64,000 nucleotides of DNA. It comes from Cladophialophora immunda (lineage: Eukaryota; Ascomycota; Eurotiomycetes; Chaetothyriales; Herpotrichiellaceae). Location: NCBI RefSeq assembly GCF_000835495.1, contig NW_015622543.1, positions 4,142,619 through 4,206,618 on the forward strand, in the 5' to 3' direction. Of the stretch, positions 1-11,700 are shown one piece after another (the first letter of the stretch is position 1; each line of letters starts with the position of its first letter). A program made the translations under genes and the position numbers. A model generated the notes under the pieces. It did not search any database and was not told where the DNA came from. It was given only the letters and a program-made list of their open reading frames with translations.

Positions 1-1376
1 CGACAACACTGTCCTCCGAGTCCTTTCTTACTCTCGTACCTCGACCTGATTCCATTCGGTCACTAGTCAGCATTTCCACGCACGCCGCCCCTTGCGACGG
101 AATGAGAAAGTGACAGCAGCCGTATTGGTCTCGATGGCCCAGCCACCCGCTTCAGATTTCGCACTAGATACCCTTTTGAGAGCGAGAGGAAGAGGAGGAA
201 GTCAGACTTGAGTTTTCAAAAAGACGCTTTTGCGGCCGCCTGAGCGGATATCATCACTCCATGCCGCGACTGATCACTGATCGGGACCACCCAGGCCTAG
301 TTGTCACGGCTTGATGACCACCTGCATTTGCCCCTGTGAGCGAATCAATACCACGACATCGTCGGGCCTTGCCCAACCCTTCATTCCTCTCGGGCCCAAG
401 CGAGAGCCGACAGTCAGGCCTTCAATGCAAGACTGATCCTGGAATCAAGCAGCGTGCAGAATCAGCGCCGAGTACATATACGAGTGAAAAAGGACAGGTT
501 CGATGCTGACACAGACTATCGCATGCAGGAGTTGGGGGCCAGTTGTCGGTGCTTCGGTACACCCTCGTAAGCGCTTCCAGAATTTTTGTGGCTTATTACC
601 TACTATCTGAGAGATCATCCGAACTGGCAGTGTCCTACCGAGTCTGGCAAGTTGTACTTCTTATTGGCGTGTTCGACGATCACCCTATCAGTCAGTGCTT
701 ACACTAGAGCTTTGATGGAGGTGGTGGCGGTCGGGTCGACGACAGGCCTGGCAGCAAACCTCATGGACAAGCTTATGAGATTCCTCGAGCTGAAGAGGAG
801 GATTCACACAGGGGAACGACATACACAGGAAGCTGGATAACAGAAGCCGGGGATCTTGTGGGAGGTACACTCGCGCACTGTGGATGGAGGCGCCGCTTGC
901 TCCGCAAATCATGGGAATTCAACCGGATCACAACGCGGGGAAGAGCCGAGATTCCCCAGTGACAAAAAAAAAGACAACTGCTTATGTACTTGCTGACGGC
1001 CAATCGTTCCCGCTTGTCAACAGAGCTATGGGCGTTGTCCAAGCTCTCGATCTGACACGAAGGAATGTAACATCTTGCTTTTATGCACAGGTCGGGCCCC
1101 CTAGGGTACCTCTACCTCGCAATGGTACCTTAGAAATCCATGTGGGACGGCGTCAGGGGAACTATCTACCCGAGGTCGAGTCAATGCGGCCGTCTGTGAA
1201 CCGGTCAGCGAAGAGATCTGGGAGTTGCAGGCCCTGGAAACACGGTCAAGCGCCGAGTAAGCAGGCACGACTCAGTTCTCGAGGTATAAATTGGAAAGGC
1301 TTAATTCAACAGTATCTCCTGCCAGTGCTGCAATCCCCCGAACATTCATCGCTAGTACACAATAAAGGCAGAAAAG
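1..1376. other. Intergenic / upstream region of the alcohol dehydrogenase
   Basis: No convincing gene is visible. The open frames here are short, lack recognisable domains, and the longest (884-1417) overlaps the promoter and start of the dehydrogenase in another frame. The left window edge may hold the 5' part of a neighbour, but nothing diagnostic is seen. Confidence 0.6.
1285..1290 (+). promoter_or_regulatory. Candidate TATA box of the alcohol dehydrogenase gene
   Basis: TATAAA lies 87 bp upstream of the ATG at 1377, a normal distance for a fungal TATA element with a short 5' leader. The call rests on the motif and position only. Confidence 0.4.
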
Positions 1377-2528
1377 ATGGCAACGGAGATCCCAGCACTA
1401 GTATCCTATCCGGCTGAGCCCACCACTCTGGCCCCGGACTGGCGATTTGAAAACATCAAAATAATATCACGGGGCCCCAAAGAACATGAGCTCAAGATCC
1501 GGATGGTGGCGACGGGCATCTGTCACTCAGATATCGCGGTCGCCTCGATTCCGGGACAGCTGCTTGGAATCAAGTTCCCCAAGGTGCTGGGCCACGAAGG
1601 TGCAGGCGTCGTCGAAGAGGTTGGCCCAGGCGTGACTGTGGCCAAAGTCGGGGATCCGGTGTTGCTGTCATACAGCTATTGCAACAACTGCGACCTCTGC
1701 AACAGCCAGCAGCAGCCGTACTGTTCGTCGTGGCAGCTCCTCAACATCTTTGGCGAATCGGGCATCTTCGAGACGACTAAGGGAGAAGAATTGCCCGCCA
1801 AATTCTTTGGGCAATCGAGCTTCGCCGCGACGAGCATCGTCGGCGAGGGGAGCGTGGTCAACGTCAAGGACCTGATCAAAAGCACCGACGACCTGAAGCT
1901 GCTGGCGCCCATGGGGTGCGGCTTGATGACCGGGTCGGGGGCCATCATGAACGGCGCCTCGGCCAAACCACACGACATCGTGCTGGTGACGGGGATTGGC
2001 GCAGTCGGGCTCGGGGCCGTCATGGCGGCCAAGATCGCGGGTTGCAAGGAGGTCATCGCCGTCGACCGGGTGGCGCATCGACTAGAGACCGCCAAGGAGC
2101 TGGGGGCGACAAAGGCACTGGACACGTCGACCATGGACAGCAGCAGCAGTATTGCCGAGAACATCCAGAAGCTGGTCGAGGGCCAGCGCATCTCCATCAT
2201 CATCGAGACCACGGGGGCGGTCCCCGTCGTCCAGGAGTGCATCAAGGCCTTGGGACGACACGGCCGACTGATCCAGCTGGGCGTCCCGCGCCCCGGGTCC
2301 CAGATCACCCTCCCGCTGTCCGAGTTCTTCGGCGCCAACAAGTCGTTCGAGTGCCACTACCTGGGCAACACGACGGGCCAGGCATGGATCCCGGTTATGA
2401 TCCAGTGGTGGCGCGAGGGCAGGTTCCCGATCGAGAAGATCGTCAAGACGTTCCCGGCCAAGGACGCGCTGCTGGCGCTGCAGGGCATGGAGGATGGGAG
2501 CGCGATCAAACCCGTTCTCCTGTGGTAG
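1377..2528 (+). CDS. Zinc-dependent medium-chain alcohol dehydrogenase (aryl/benzyl-alcohol type)
   Basis: This intronless 383-aa protein is a medium-chain dehydrogenase. The N-terminal GroES-like half has the catalytic zinc ligands Cys49 in TGICHSD and the GHE motif near residue 73. The structural zinc lobe follows, with four cysteines in YCNNCDLCN...YC. The Rossmann half carries GIGAVG near residue 206, and an acidic residue after the second strand (AVDR) suggests NAD(H) preference. Length is typical for the family. Known members oxidise primary or aromatic alcohols to aldehydes, probably in the cytosol; the substrate cannot be read from the sequence. The start is chosen for the purine-rich context (AAAAGATGG) and the family N-terminus. 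Its stop lies 118 bp from the stop of the convergent dioxygenase gene, so the two may share a terminator region. Confidence 0.9.
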   Translation: MATEIPALVSYPAEPTTLAPDWRFENIKIISRGPKEHELKIRMVATGICHSDIAVASIPGQLLGIKFPKVLGHEGAGVVEEVGPGVTVAKVGDPVLLSYSYCNNCDLCNSQQQPYCSSWQLLNIFGESGIFETTKGEELPAKFFGQSSFAATSIVGEGSVVNVKDLIKSTDDLKLLAPMGCGLMTGSGAIMNGASAKPHDIVLVTGIGAVGLGAVMAAKIAGCKEVIAVDRVAHRLETAKELGATKALDTSTMDSSSSIAENIQKLVEGQRISIIIETTGAVPVVQECIKALGRHGRLIQLGVPRPGSQITLPLSEFFGANKSFECHYLGNTTGQAWIPVMIQWWREGRFPIEKIVKTFPAKDALLALQGMEDGSAIKPVLLW

Positions 2529-2646
2529 GGGTGTGTAGCTAGGACGACCCAAAGATTAGAATCTTCCAAACAACGGGTGAAAATGACGATTACACTAATT
2601 CCCTGTCTTTCTTCTATTCCTCTTTTGGAGTTTGTTCGATCTATTA

Positions 2647-4032
2647 TTATGGCATCGAGTCCGCCCGGATCGCAGTGATGGCCGCCACGACCTCGTCCAC
2701 GTTCCAACCCTCCTGCAGCCCTTTGCGGAGGATATCAACCTCGCTCTCGGGCGCCATCCCGCCCGGCGCCGGCGGCCGGCGATCGAGGTTCGTGGGGAAG
2801 GGGTACCCACTGCCCATGGCACTCAAGAGGGCCTGGACTCTCGTCACGCAGCCAGTGGCACCACTCCTCACCTCGGTCCCTCCTCGATTTCCGCCTTGTT
2901 CGTCCTCGGCATACATCTTCCTCACCTCATCCCAACACCGGGCGATGATGGCGAGGGAATCGATGCTCTCCATGGTCCGCCCAAAGGCGCTGCTGACCTG
3001 CAACAGGTTGGCGGAGCGGTGGACGTCCGGGGTGCGATTCTCGCCCGCGGCGTGGAAGAGGGCCGGGTTGAAGAAGACGGCGTCGCCCGCGCGCAGGGGC
3101 AGGCTGACCCAGTGGGCGGCGAAGAAGGCCTGGAACTCGGGGAGGCGGTAGGCCATGAACCCCGGCGCGAACAGCTGCGAGAAGGGCAGGAACCGCGTCG
3201 GCCCGCTGGCCAGGGGCATGTCCGAGTGCGCGACCGCGCCCTGCAGCGTCAGCAGCGCCGAGGCCGTCTGTGTCGCGGCCGGGAACTGCGCGCAGGCCTC
3301 GGCGGTCTGGAAGCCCAGGTGGTAGTCGCGGTGCGGGACCTGGGGTTTCCCGCCCGGGTGCACGACGTTGACCTGCGCGGTGATCTGGTAGCCCGGCCCC
3401 AGCCACGCCGCGCACACGGCCGCCAGGTACGGGTTGGCGTAGTAGCGGGCGAACGAGGCCGGGTCGCGCAGCGCGTGTTTCTGGAACGAGTTCCAGATGC
3501 GCGCGTTGCTGCCGCTGGCCGCGAAGTGGTCGCCCTTCTTTTTGCTGGGGGCGACGGCCGAACCAGAATCAGCATCAGCGCCAGCGCCAGCAGCAGCGTC
3601 CGCGGCGGACGGCTCGCTTTCAGAGGCGATGATGGCCGCAAACACCTCGTTGACTCGTTCCAGCAGCGCCCGGTCCCGGTAGAAGTCGCGGAGCACCATC
3701 ACCCCGGGCCCCGAGAGGAGGATGTGGTGCCATTCGTCCTGCAGGGCGTCGATGTAGCTCCCGTCTGCCAATCTCGCATCGCCATCCGCCGGCAGGTCGT
3801 AGATGGGGATGTTGGATGTGACGGTCGCCGCGTGCGGGTACGTCTCTCGGCTGGTCGACTGGGAGCACAGGGTCTCGAAGGCGGAGAGGGACGGCGGCTG
3901 GGACAGCGAGTACAGCCTCTTGGGCACTCGGGCGTGAGGTGATGAATTGAATGAAGATGACCCGTTGACACCATTGGGGCCAGAATGCCCGTTCGTCAGG
4001 CCGGCGGGTGAGGGTGCTGAGCTGGAATCCAT
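2647..4032 (-). CDS. Phytanoyl-CoA dioxygenase (PhyH)-like 2-oxoglutarate/Fe(II) oxygenase
   Basis: This single-exon protein of 461 aa belongs to the PhyH-type non-haem iron oxygenases. The jelly-roll core shows the iron-binding HxD in PHRDYHLGF (around residue 233) and the distal histidine in LFHAAGENRT (around residue 325), followed by the HRSAN segment that lines the 2-oxoglutarate site. The first 70 residues are Ser/Asn/Pro-rich and look disordered. An Ala/Asp-rich insert near residue 150 is unlike the core. The family hydroxylates lipids or secondary metabolites; the substrate here is unknown. ATG 4032 is used because the codon just upstream is GTG. The GC content of third positions is very high in the catalytic half, as in the neighbouring dehydrogenase. 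Confidence 0.85.
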   Translation of the reverse strand: MDSSSAPSPAGLTNGHSGPNGVNGSSSFNSSPHARVPKRLYSLSQPPSLSAFETLCSQSTSRETYPHAATVTSNIPIYDLPADGDARLADGSYIDALQDEWHHILLSGPGVMVLRDFYRDRALLERVNEVFAAIIASESEPSAADAAAGAGADADSGSAVAPSKKKGDHFAASGSNARIWNSFQKHALRDPASFARYYANPYLAAVCAAWLGPGYQITAQVNVVHPGGKPQVPHRDYHLGFQTAEACAQFPAATQTASALLTLQGAVAHSDMPLASGPTRFLPFSQLFAPGFMAYRLPEFQAFFAAHWVSLPLRAGDAVFFNPALFHAAGENRTPDVHRSANLLQVSSAFGRTMESIDSLAIIARCWDEVRKMYAEDEQGGNRGGTEVRSGATGCVTRVQALLSAMGSGYPFPTNLDRRPPAPGGMAPESEVDILRKGLQEGWNVDEVVAAITAIRADSMP

Positions 4033-4857
4033 CACGGTTGCGATGAGAAGACCAGGAGGAGTCGGTCCAGGCTTTTCACCTCCTCAACACTGTTTCGTCC
4101 GCTCGTTCGTCCCGTCAATTCGTGTCCGATCAATGCAGCCCTTGCCTTGGAGATCTCTGACGAGAGCGTTAAACGCAACAATGTCCCTCTTCTTCTAGCC
4201 CTGCGCGGCCTTTCCCCCCAGGATATTATGTTTCTGTCTTACCTTCCGTCTCTTGATTTTCTGATGACCGAATATTCTCTCGCAAGGACGACCAGGACAG
4301 GGGAATTGGTTTCACGTCAAAAGTTTCATATAATACATCACCTCTCATGCACGCCCGCAAGGTGCGGAGAACCTCCAACGTCTGTTCCGGTGGAACAAAT
4401 CTCTCACTCAAGGATTTGGCCATCGCAAAAGGGAATCTTCTCGCCGATGCCTCCCCTATGCGGAAGACCAGTCCAGCTACTCGGTACACCAACAAGTCGT
4501 GCCCTCAAACTTAGTCCTAATGCAATTGGAATGGAAGTCCAGTTAGACCCTGCGGCGGAGAAAAGAAATGGAGCATGTGCAGAGAGATTCGCGACAACTC
4601 ATTCTCGTCATTCGCTATCAAAACAACACCCACTGCGTCTGTCTGATCAGTCATCTATAAACATTGATATACACCCGCATCGGCACCATAAGACAGGGCT
4701 CGCTAGCCAACTCATATTCAAAATTCTATGTTTCTTTTCGCACATTGCTGCTCCCGTGGTCCATCAAACGGCACCTAATGCCTCCAGCGCATCCAGAGCA
4801 AAAGCCAACCACTGAATCCCAGAAGAAGAAACGAACAGAAACATGAACCGCGTGTTG
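4033..4857. other. Intergenic region between dioxygenase and kinase genes
   Basis: This should contain the promoter of the minus-strand dioxygenase and the 3' end of the minus-strand kinase. Open frames here are short and featureless, and no RNA gene or repeat is apparent. Confidence 0.5.
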
Positions 4858-6983
4858 TTACAATTCCTCCTCGACCCATCGAAGACCTCCGTCGACTCGG
4901 ATGCCGTCCTTGACCCACGGCAATTCTCGGATCTCGGCCAACGGTCGCCGCCTCGTGTTCCTCTTCAGCAAACCATCCACACACTCATGAGCACCTTCAA
5001 ATTCGGCACCTTTAACGGGATCCCATTCTCCGTCTTCATCGCCATACTTATACCACGCCCACTCACACCGCGCAATCCTGTGTGGTGTCCGTGCACGAAG
5101 AACGGCCGGGTCGCCACGCGCCCCCGGGAGAGGATCAAAGGGCAATCGGCCCTCCATTAGTGCGTAAAGCAACACTCCGAGTGCCCAGGCGTCAGTTTGT
5201 CGTCCGTCGTAGGGTTGCCCCATTAATATTTCCGGCGCGGCGTAATCTTCACTTCCACAGCGCGTGGTGAGAAGGGGACTCTCCGGCGGCTCGGGAATGC
5301 GGCGTGACAGCCCCAGGTCGGTCAGCGTCACCACCGCGCGATCGAGGGTTTGCCAGTTGGACACATCCGGGTGGACACGCACCGGGATGTTAAGGAGCAC
5401 ATCTGCATTTTGTTAGCACGGAGAAGGAGAGTGGAATCTTCCATCGACTCACTTTCCAGCTTAATGTCCCGATGAACAATGAACTTTTGGTGAAGATATC
5501 GCACCGCCGAGACCAGCTCGGAGAATATCCTTCGGACTAATGATGGTGTCAGGACCTCGCGGTGTTTGGATGCGACATCGAACAAGTCTCCGCCGGGACA
5601 GTAATTCATGACAAGCAGAGCACGGGCGTTGTCATCATTGCCGAATGCTTTCAGGTGGACTAGTGATGGGTGTTGGATGGCTTTCAACAAGTCCACCTCT
5701 CGTTTGAGCCCAACCTCGATCCTCTCTGCATCCGCCCCGCCGGCGGGACCATGTTCTACGACTTTGACAGCCACCAGTCGCCTTGACCGAGCTCGGACGC
5801 CAGCCATATTTATGCTGTCTTGCCGGTAGTCGACATTGTCCTTGCGATCATTATCGACTTGCCGCACGGCCAAGTAGACCTTGCTGAAAGTCCCCTGGCC
5901 GAGCATTCGGATCGCTTCGTAGGATCTCGGCTCTCCTGTGGAAATGCTCCGCGCGTTGAAGATTTCGAGTTTGGGGCGTTTGGCAGCGGGTTCGTCTTCA
6001 TGACTCCTTTCTATCTTGATTGTCGGCTGTGGCGGGGTGAGTGGTCTGACAATGGACTTGCTCAATCTTCTCTGCAGACCGAGGTATTCTTCTCGATGCA
6101 TAGATGTCGGAGACTCTGTGATTTCGAGGGGCGCCCCCGTGCTTGACACGGCAATGTTTCGGGGTTTTGGCACGGCCACAGGGTCTGGCACATAATCACT
6201 GACACTTCTAGTGCGCGTGTGTTCGGCAGCAAGGGCCTGGCCATCTGATGTACCTGGACGTGAGGGAGGAGAAGATCTCAAACCTGGATAACCTTTGCTT
6301 CGACGAGGAGTTGTGGGTGACGGCAAAACGGGAGGGGGCAATGCTTCAGCTTTGGCGGAAGATATAGAGGAGCCACGGGACCTGGTCCTTGCCAGCGAAA
6401 GCGCCTTCCACGACTCGAATGCCGCCATTGTTGGCGAAGGCAGAGGAGTAATGTCCAGCATCGCGGCGATCTGGGGCGAAGAGATGACTGTACCAGGAGA
6501 GACAGAGCCGGCCGAAGAATGAAGGTGAGCTCGGATACTAGGAACTCGACGCGGTATACTTGCGGCAGAAGCACTGGATCGCAGTCGGGACTCCGAATCC
6601 ATCGACTGGGTGGAGCTGCTACGTTTGGGACCTCCCACATCCGTTCGTATATGAAGACCACTCAAGAGATGCGCTGCATCATGGTGAATGCGCAGCGAAT
6701 CGGGCGGCGAGATGTTGAGTTGTGCATTGTGAGAGACTGCTTGCTGATTTGCATTGGCTAGAAACCCCCGTTCATTACTGTTTTTATAGAGTGCCTGGTC
6801 CAATGGATTGATTCCTGAAGTTGGGAGGGGTGGTGTCAACAAGATACGGTCGTCAGCCCAGGTGTGGACTTCGGAGGAGGAAGACTGTCTCTCAGCCGAT
6901 CCATTCTCGCGCGTTTCTTGTAAGTGAAGATGGTGGGGATGGGGACGAGAGGAGGTCGAGGGCGCAGGCCGGGAGTCTGCCAT
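4858..6983 (-). CDS. Serine/threonine protein kinase with long disordered N-terminus and a DLG motif
   Basis: Two exons (6983-5453 and 5402-4858) joined over a 50-bp intron (GTGAGT..TGCAG) give 691 aa. The N-terminal 350 residues are Ser/Pro-rich and probably disordered, with basic stretches such as AAKRPKL. The C-terminal kinase domain has the glycine loop GQGTFS, the lysine in VAVKVV, a glutamate in LKREVDLL, HRDIKLEN (split by the intron between E and N), then TDLGLSRR in place of DFG, and the APE motif YAAPEIL. All catalytic residues are kept, so it is probably active. Subdomain sequences resemble the CAMK-like group (CGSEDYAAPEI). ATG 6983 is used because the earlier in-frame codon is TTG. 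The substrate and exact orthologue are not recognised. Confidence 0.85.
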
Positions 6984-8080
6984 GTTTTGTATTCCTGAGT
7001 CTTTACCCAAGGGCGGGCAGTCGCCTCACTAGCAAGATCATGAGAGGTTGGGAAGGAGGGGAAGGTTGCTTCTTTGGGTGAAGCTGGTCATGCTCATGAT
7101 ATCAGGTTCGGAGTCCGTAACTGCGAGTGTGAGTGTGAGTGTGTATATGGGAGAGGAGGACCTCGCGAGGTCAGCATAGTCTTCACGGAATTGGGGATAT
7201 GAGTTTGCCGCTAATTGTCAGCAGTAACAACTCCGGCGGCGATAGTCAGAGAGCAAGGTTCGAGGGAGTGGGCGACGAGTCCCTGCATCCAGAAACCGGT
7301 CGCAGGAAGGGAGAGAGGGCGGGCGAAAAGGTCGAGGCGTGCCAGGTTCCCAGCCACGGTGCGGGTTGAAACACTTTCGCATCGCGTCGGGGGGGCGGGA
7401 CAAAGCCACACGAGACAATGTCCACGAAGGGCAACTTTGACGAGCGGCCACAGCACCAATCAGAGCCACGGATATCTCACGTGAATTACAGACAACGCTA
7501 AACCTATTCAGTCGTTGCCCGATTGCCCAGCGCTGGAGCCACCAGGACCAGGACCAGACACAGCCAGGACCCGGTGCTTCTGACACTGGAGATCTTATTC
7601 TCGATCTGTCGCTACCACGAATCAAGCCAATGAAACCCCGTCCCATCAAAGCGGTCAATAAACGTCGTACGTCCCCACGTTAATTGTCCCACCTGCCGAA
7701 CTCTCCCGGCCAGAATCGCGCAAGGACCACGAGATCGAGCGGAGGCGAGATTATGTTTCGCTAGGGCATTTGATCAGCGACAGTGTCAGCTCTGTTCCTG
7801 ACGGTTCGCTCGCAACTATGTGCTAAATAATGATCATGTCAATTGCAGTACGAGTCGATAAGAGTGAGAATACATTGGCCAAAAATACTCAAGCAAGGTG
7901 AGACATAACATGGAGTAGCAGGATCAGGCCCTATCATCGTCGCGCCTCTGTCTTCCCAACCGTCAATGGCATCCTGAGAAAGGATCTCTCTGGATACTGG
8001 TAACCTTCGATTGCCATGTTGAATGACGACGATGCCTCCTGGTGCCCGTGGGTGCTGTAGGCCCGTGGCTGTTGCGAACC
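6984..8080. other. Intergenic region between the kinase promoter and the velvet gene
   Basis: About 1.1 kb without a supportable gene. It holds the promoter of the minus-strand kinase and the simple repeat at 7125. Overlapping short frames on both strands near 7211-7658 show no domain and no consistent codon pattern. Confidence 0.5.
7125..7144. repeat. Short GAGTGT tandem repeat
   Basis: About three copies of GAGTGT run in tandem upstream of the kinase gene. It is a simple repeat in the presumed promoter or 5' leader, with no evidence of function. Confidence 0.6.
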
Positions 8081-8775
8081 TCAGATTCTCGATCGCTGCT
8101 CCTCACCTCCAAAGTTGACACCAATTGACCTCAGCCGACTGACTGTCTCCGCGAGATGTGGCCCTGACTTTGTCAGCGTAGTGTTTGATGAAGAGCCCCA
8201 AAGGATATACCAGAGCCACTGTGCTCATTGGCTTCGACCACTTCAAAGACTGGAGAATGAAGACATGGCAACACGGTAGCTGCCCCTTCGGCGCCACTGT
8301 CGGCCCCGAATGTCCTATTTGATCATTAGTAACCTATGAACTTGTTCCAGGACCTCGAACCGTACGCATTCATATCAATAATGTTGACCTTGATGCGGTA
8401 ACTCCCAGGTTGAGTGATCTTGAGACCTGGAAACGTCGCGTACGCAATCGTTGGCCGCTCGCCATCCTGTTCCTCGTCGATTGTATGTATCGAATCCGCT
8501 CGGCTCCCACACAAGAGACCCTCACGAGGAGGGGCCAGGCTTTCTTGCATATCCGGTGATGTAAGAGATAGGAAAACCCATATTCCGCTCAGATCGGGCA
8601 GTGTAAAGGCTTCTCCATTTTCACGCTTGTCGTCCGCCAATGGTGGTGGCCCCGAGAATGTAACCACGAGGGGGGTCCCAAGTGTAACACCTGCTGCGAC
8701 TCGTGACGGCGGTGCAACAGCGAGTTCCATCTGGAGTACCAAATGACCGCCGCGGGGAATGCGGCCCAAGCACAA
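8081..8775 (-). CDS. Velvet-domain protein, C-terminal portion (5' exon unresolved)
   Basis: Three exons read as a velvet factor core: 8775-8366, 8314-8211 and 8163-8081. The introns are 8365-8315 (51 bp, GTACGG..ATAG, branch TACTAAT) and 8210-8164 (47 bp, GTATAT..TCAG, branch GCTGAC). The first exon has the velvet-like strand LAVAPPSRVAAG. It then has a block equivalent to the conserved FPDL..RxPGxYRLRF region: FPGLKITQPGSYRIKVNI. The last exons give HSPVFEVVEANE and LAETVSRLRSIGVNF, matching the usual PFxV and LxxxLxxxGV tail. An AG at 8776 directly follows a stop in frame, so an upstream exon is likely but I could not place it. Velvet proteins regulate development and secondary metabolism in the nucleus. 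This one is divergent from VeA, VelB, VosA and VelC, and a decayed copy cannot be excluded. Confidence 0.6.
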
Positions 8776-11700
8776 CTAAGATGTGCAATAGATCTTTCCG
8801 GGTCGAGGCGTCGTAGTAATTGTTGCTCGTGCTCTGAATCAGGCTGGATGTTCCTGGGCTGTGTCAGCGGACGGCACTGGCGATGAAGCGAGGCGCTTTC
8901 TGGTAGGAGGCTAATGTACAATTTGAAGTTTCCGATCGCTATTGATACAGAGGCAATAAGATTAGCCTCGAGAATGTGCAAACCAGACCCAGCTTAAGGT
9001 CGTGAAAATTTCTCGAGAGAAATTTGTGACCTTTTGTATGTTCTGGGATAAGGCTCTGGGCACTATGCATGTGCATGGAATGCTTTGGGGCCTGGTGGAT
9101 GGGATTGTTGATGGTGTGCTCCCAAAGAAAGATAGACGCAATCGGGTTCTTCATCCGACCTCTACGGACGATCCACTAGAAGCGTGATGGAGCAATCCAT
9201 CCACTATGTTCAGCTTTGGCCATTTGTCCCAATACGTTTGAGAGTGGAATGGAGGGCACAAGACCAAGTGCGAAAACACGGGGACGCGGTTGGATGTCCA
9301 TGCTCGGCGATTGCAATGCGACCTATCAATCCTTACTGGTCAGCAGGGATGTCGATTTGTCCAGGAGGGAGGGGCATGGGCAAAACGGAGGCTGCTCGAA
9401 TAGGAACATCAACACCGGAGGCTCACGAAGTCGCTCAACCAGCAGATGTTTCTTCTTTTTCTTCCAGTGACCACCAGTTTTCGGCAAGGGCAAGCCCAAA
9501 AGGAGGGAGCGAATGAGATGGGGGAGAGCAGGATGATGGACAAGACAGGAGACAAGGGCATGCGCCACATTTTCTCTTGGTCCTCGATCTGCCTGGGGAA
9601 TATTGACTATTGATAGATTTCGATGTTGTGAAGCTGCGATCGGGCTAATCATCAGGCTGAAACTCTGCTGCAATAACGAAGAATGATTGTCAATATCGTC
9701 ATTGCAATACTGACCCTTTTTTCTGAAGCCTGTAGTAGCAATGACAGAGCGGTTGCTGATCGGGGGTTGAGTGTGTGAGAGAAAATGAAAGACTGTACAA
9801 GGAAATCCCATTCGGCTGTGGGATCTTAGCCGTGTGTTCGGGGTCAGTCAGGGTCACGTATCTCCCCTAGGCTTCTATTCACACACCATCACATTTCTGC
9901 AATATTTGGCGACCATGATTCGAAGGCGGACTGTGGATTATGTCTGGTCCCTGGTTTTTGGACTCAACGCGTTTGCCCCATGATTGGCCTCTGACCCCCG
10001 ATTTAAACTGACTCGCAGCTGGGCCTGGGGTTCAGGGACCTGATCGACTCGGAGACAGGGATTTTGACGGGTTGGTCTGCTACACAGAATATGCTTGGGG
10101 GAGCAGAGATCTGGTGTAACCTGCCATGAGGCCGTCACCATTGTGCTGCCGGCTCCCATGGTGGGATCATGGAAGGAATCAGGGTTGTCCGGCGAGAGGA
10201 CTTAGCTTAGGGCGCTGGACGTAGGATGCAAGAGCGAACCAAAATAGAATGCAGAGCGGTGTACTTGGGGTGGACTGTCCCGCATGTTTGCTTTGCAATC
10301 ATCAACGAACTCGTGTTTCGCAGACCGCCTGTGGTTCATTTCTTGCGAGGCGACAACGCGCAAACCCCAGCATCCCGCCAACATGTATCGCAGCTAAGCT
10401 GGCCGAGGGTAGGGAGGAGACCAGGGGAGCAAATGCTTCAGCGGAACCGCGCGAACCCCACGGAATGAGGCAACCCCCGTTATGCATGCTGGTCGAGGAA
10501 AGGAAATAGGTCCGCCATCTGATCAGGGCCCTCCTGCAGGCAGTTGATGCATCGTTTTTCTTGCTCAAGCTCAAGTGGGATTAGCCGAAAGCCAGAGCGA
10601 GGGGCAATGCGAGGGGCCGGGCTCAATGCAAGATACTGGATGCTGTTTACGGGGGGACGACAGAGACGGGGAGTGGGTGATCTGTTGAGAAGACCCAAGG
10701 TGTTTGGGGGGGCTTTGGTGTGAGGTTACGAGACAGTTTGAGGTGAATCCGAGAAAAATGATTCAATAGGTTCACGAATCGGACGCCGGAACCATGAACC
10801 GCTGCACGCCCCAATGCAGCAGTTTTAGCTAGCGAAGCAGGACCCATGCCGGGAATGGTCATGCTACGCACATCCTTACTTGGCCTGACTAGCCCACTGC
10901 TAGCCCTCCTATACTTAAAGTTTGGCTGGTAGCTGCCCCCTCGGGTGCCCTCCTAACAGGCCCCCGAGCCCCCCCCCCCAATCTGAGTGCAACCGGCTCC
11001 TCGCCATGCTTAACCCGAACTTGTAATCCGCCCAACCAACCGTGACGTCTTCCAGCTGGGCTTGGCATCAAGCCCTTCAGATGCCCGCAGCCTGTAGACC
11101 GAGCATCCACGACCATCTCAACACCCTGCTCGCCTTCTGTTCATTGCGCTACACTGCGTACTCCGTACAGCACTCCCATCTCACTTGCCCCTGTCAGTTG
11201 TCGATGCTCTCGCTTACGTCAATTTGCGAATTCTGTTCTGTTAGATGGCCCTCTTCCCGCCCGATGTGCGCGACTCTGCACTCATAGATCGACTGCGCGA
11301 TCAGGCTGTTCGATGAGCCTCTTGATTACGCCTGTGCGTCACCCGCCGATCCTCATCCCGTGTGACACTCCTCCTAGTCACACAATCGCCTCAGGTTGCC
11401 TCGTATAGCCGCCTTCCCGTCCTGGAATGTTTGCCTACTGTCCACCCCGGCGCCCCGCTCAGACTTCCCTACCTCCTCCCTGGTCGATGCCATGCGTTTG
11501 GGTCATTCCAAGAGGAGGGCGCTTCGGGAGCCTCTGCCTTGGGTGCCAGACCCTTGGTTCTGGGAAGACTGTGTGATCGGCATCTGCACGTCCATTCGCT
11601 TCCTTTCGCTTTTTGAACATCGAGCAACCAAGTCCAATGGAGTTGCTGGTATTTCAAATCTTCAACCATCCTATGCCGTTGCGGGACCCCTCCGTGTCGG

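Noticed and set aside
884..1417. 177-aa open frame overlapping the alcohol dehydrogenase start
   Set aside because: It overlaps the start of a confident gene in another frame, contains the presumed TATA region and has no domain.
1377..4032. Secondary-metabolite cluster made of the dehydrogenase and dioxygenase
   Set aside because: No backbone synthase, transporter or pathway regulator is adjacent; two convergent oxidoreductases are not enough.
9967..9972. Single ACGCGT (also at 44267) considered as MCB sites
   Set aside because: Isolated hexamers are expected by chance at this frequency and no replication gene is adjacent.
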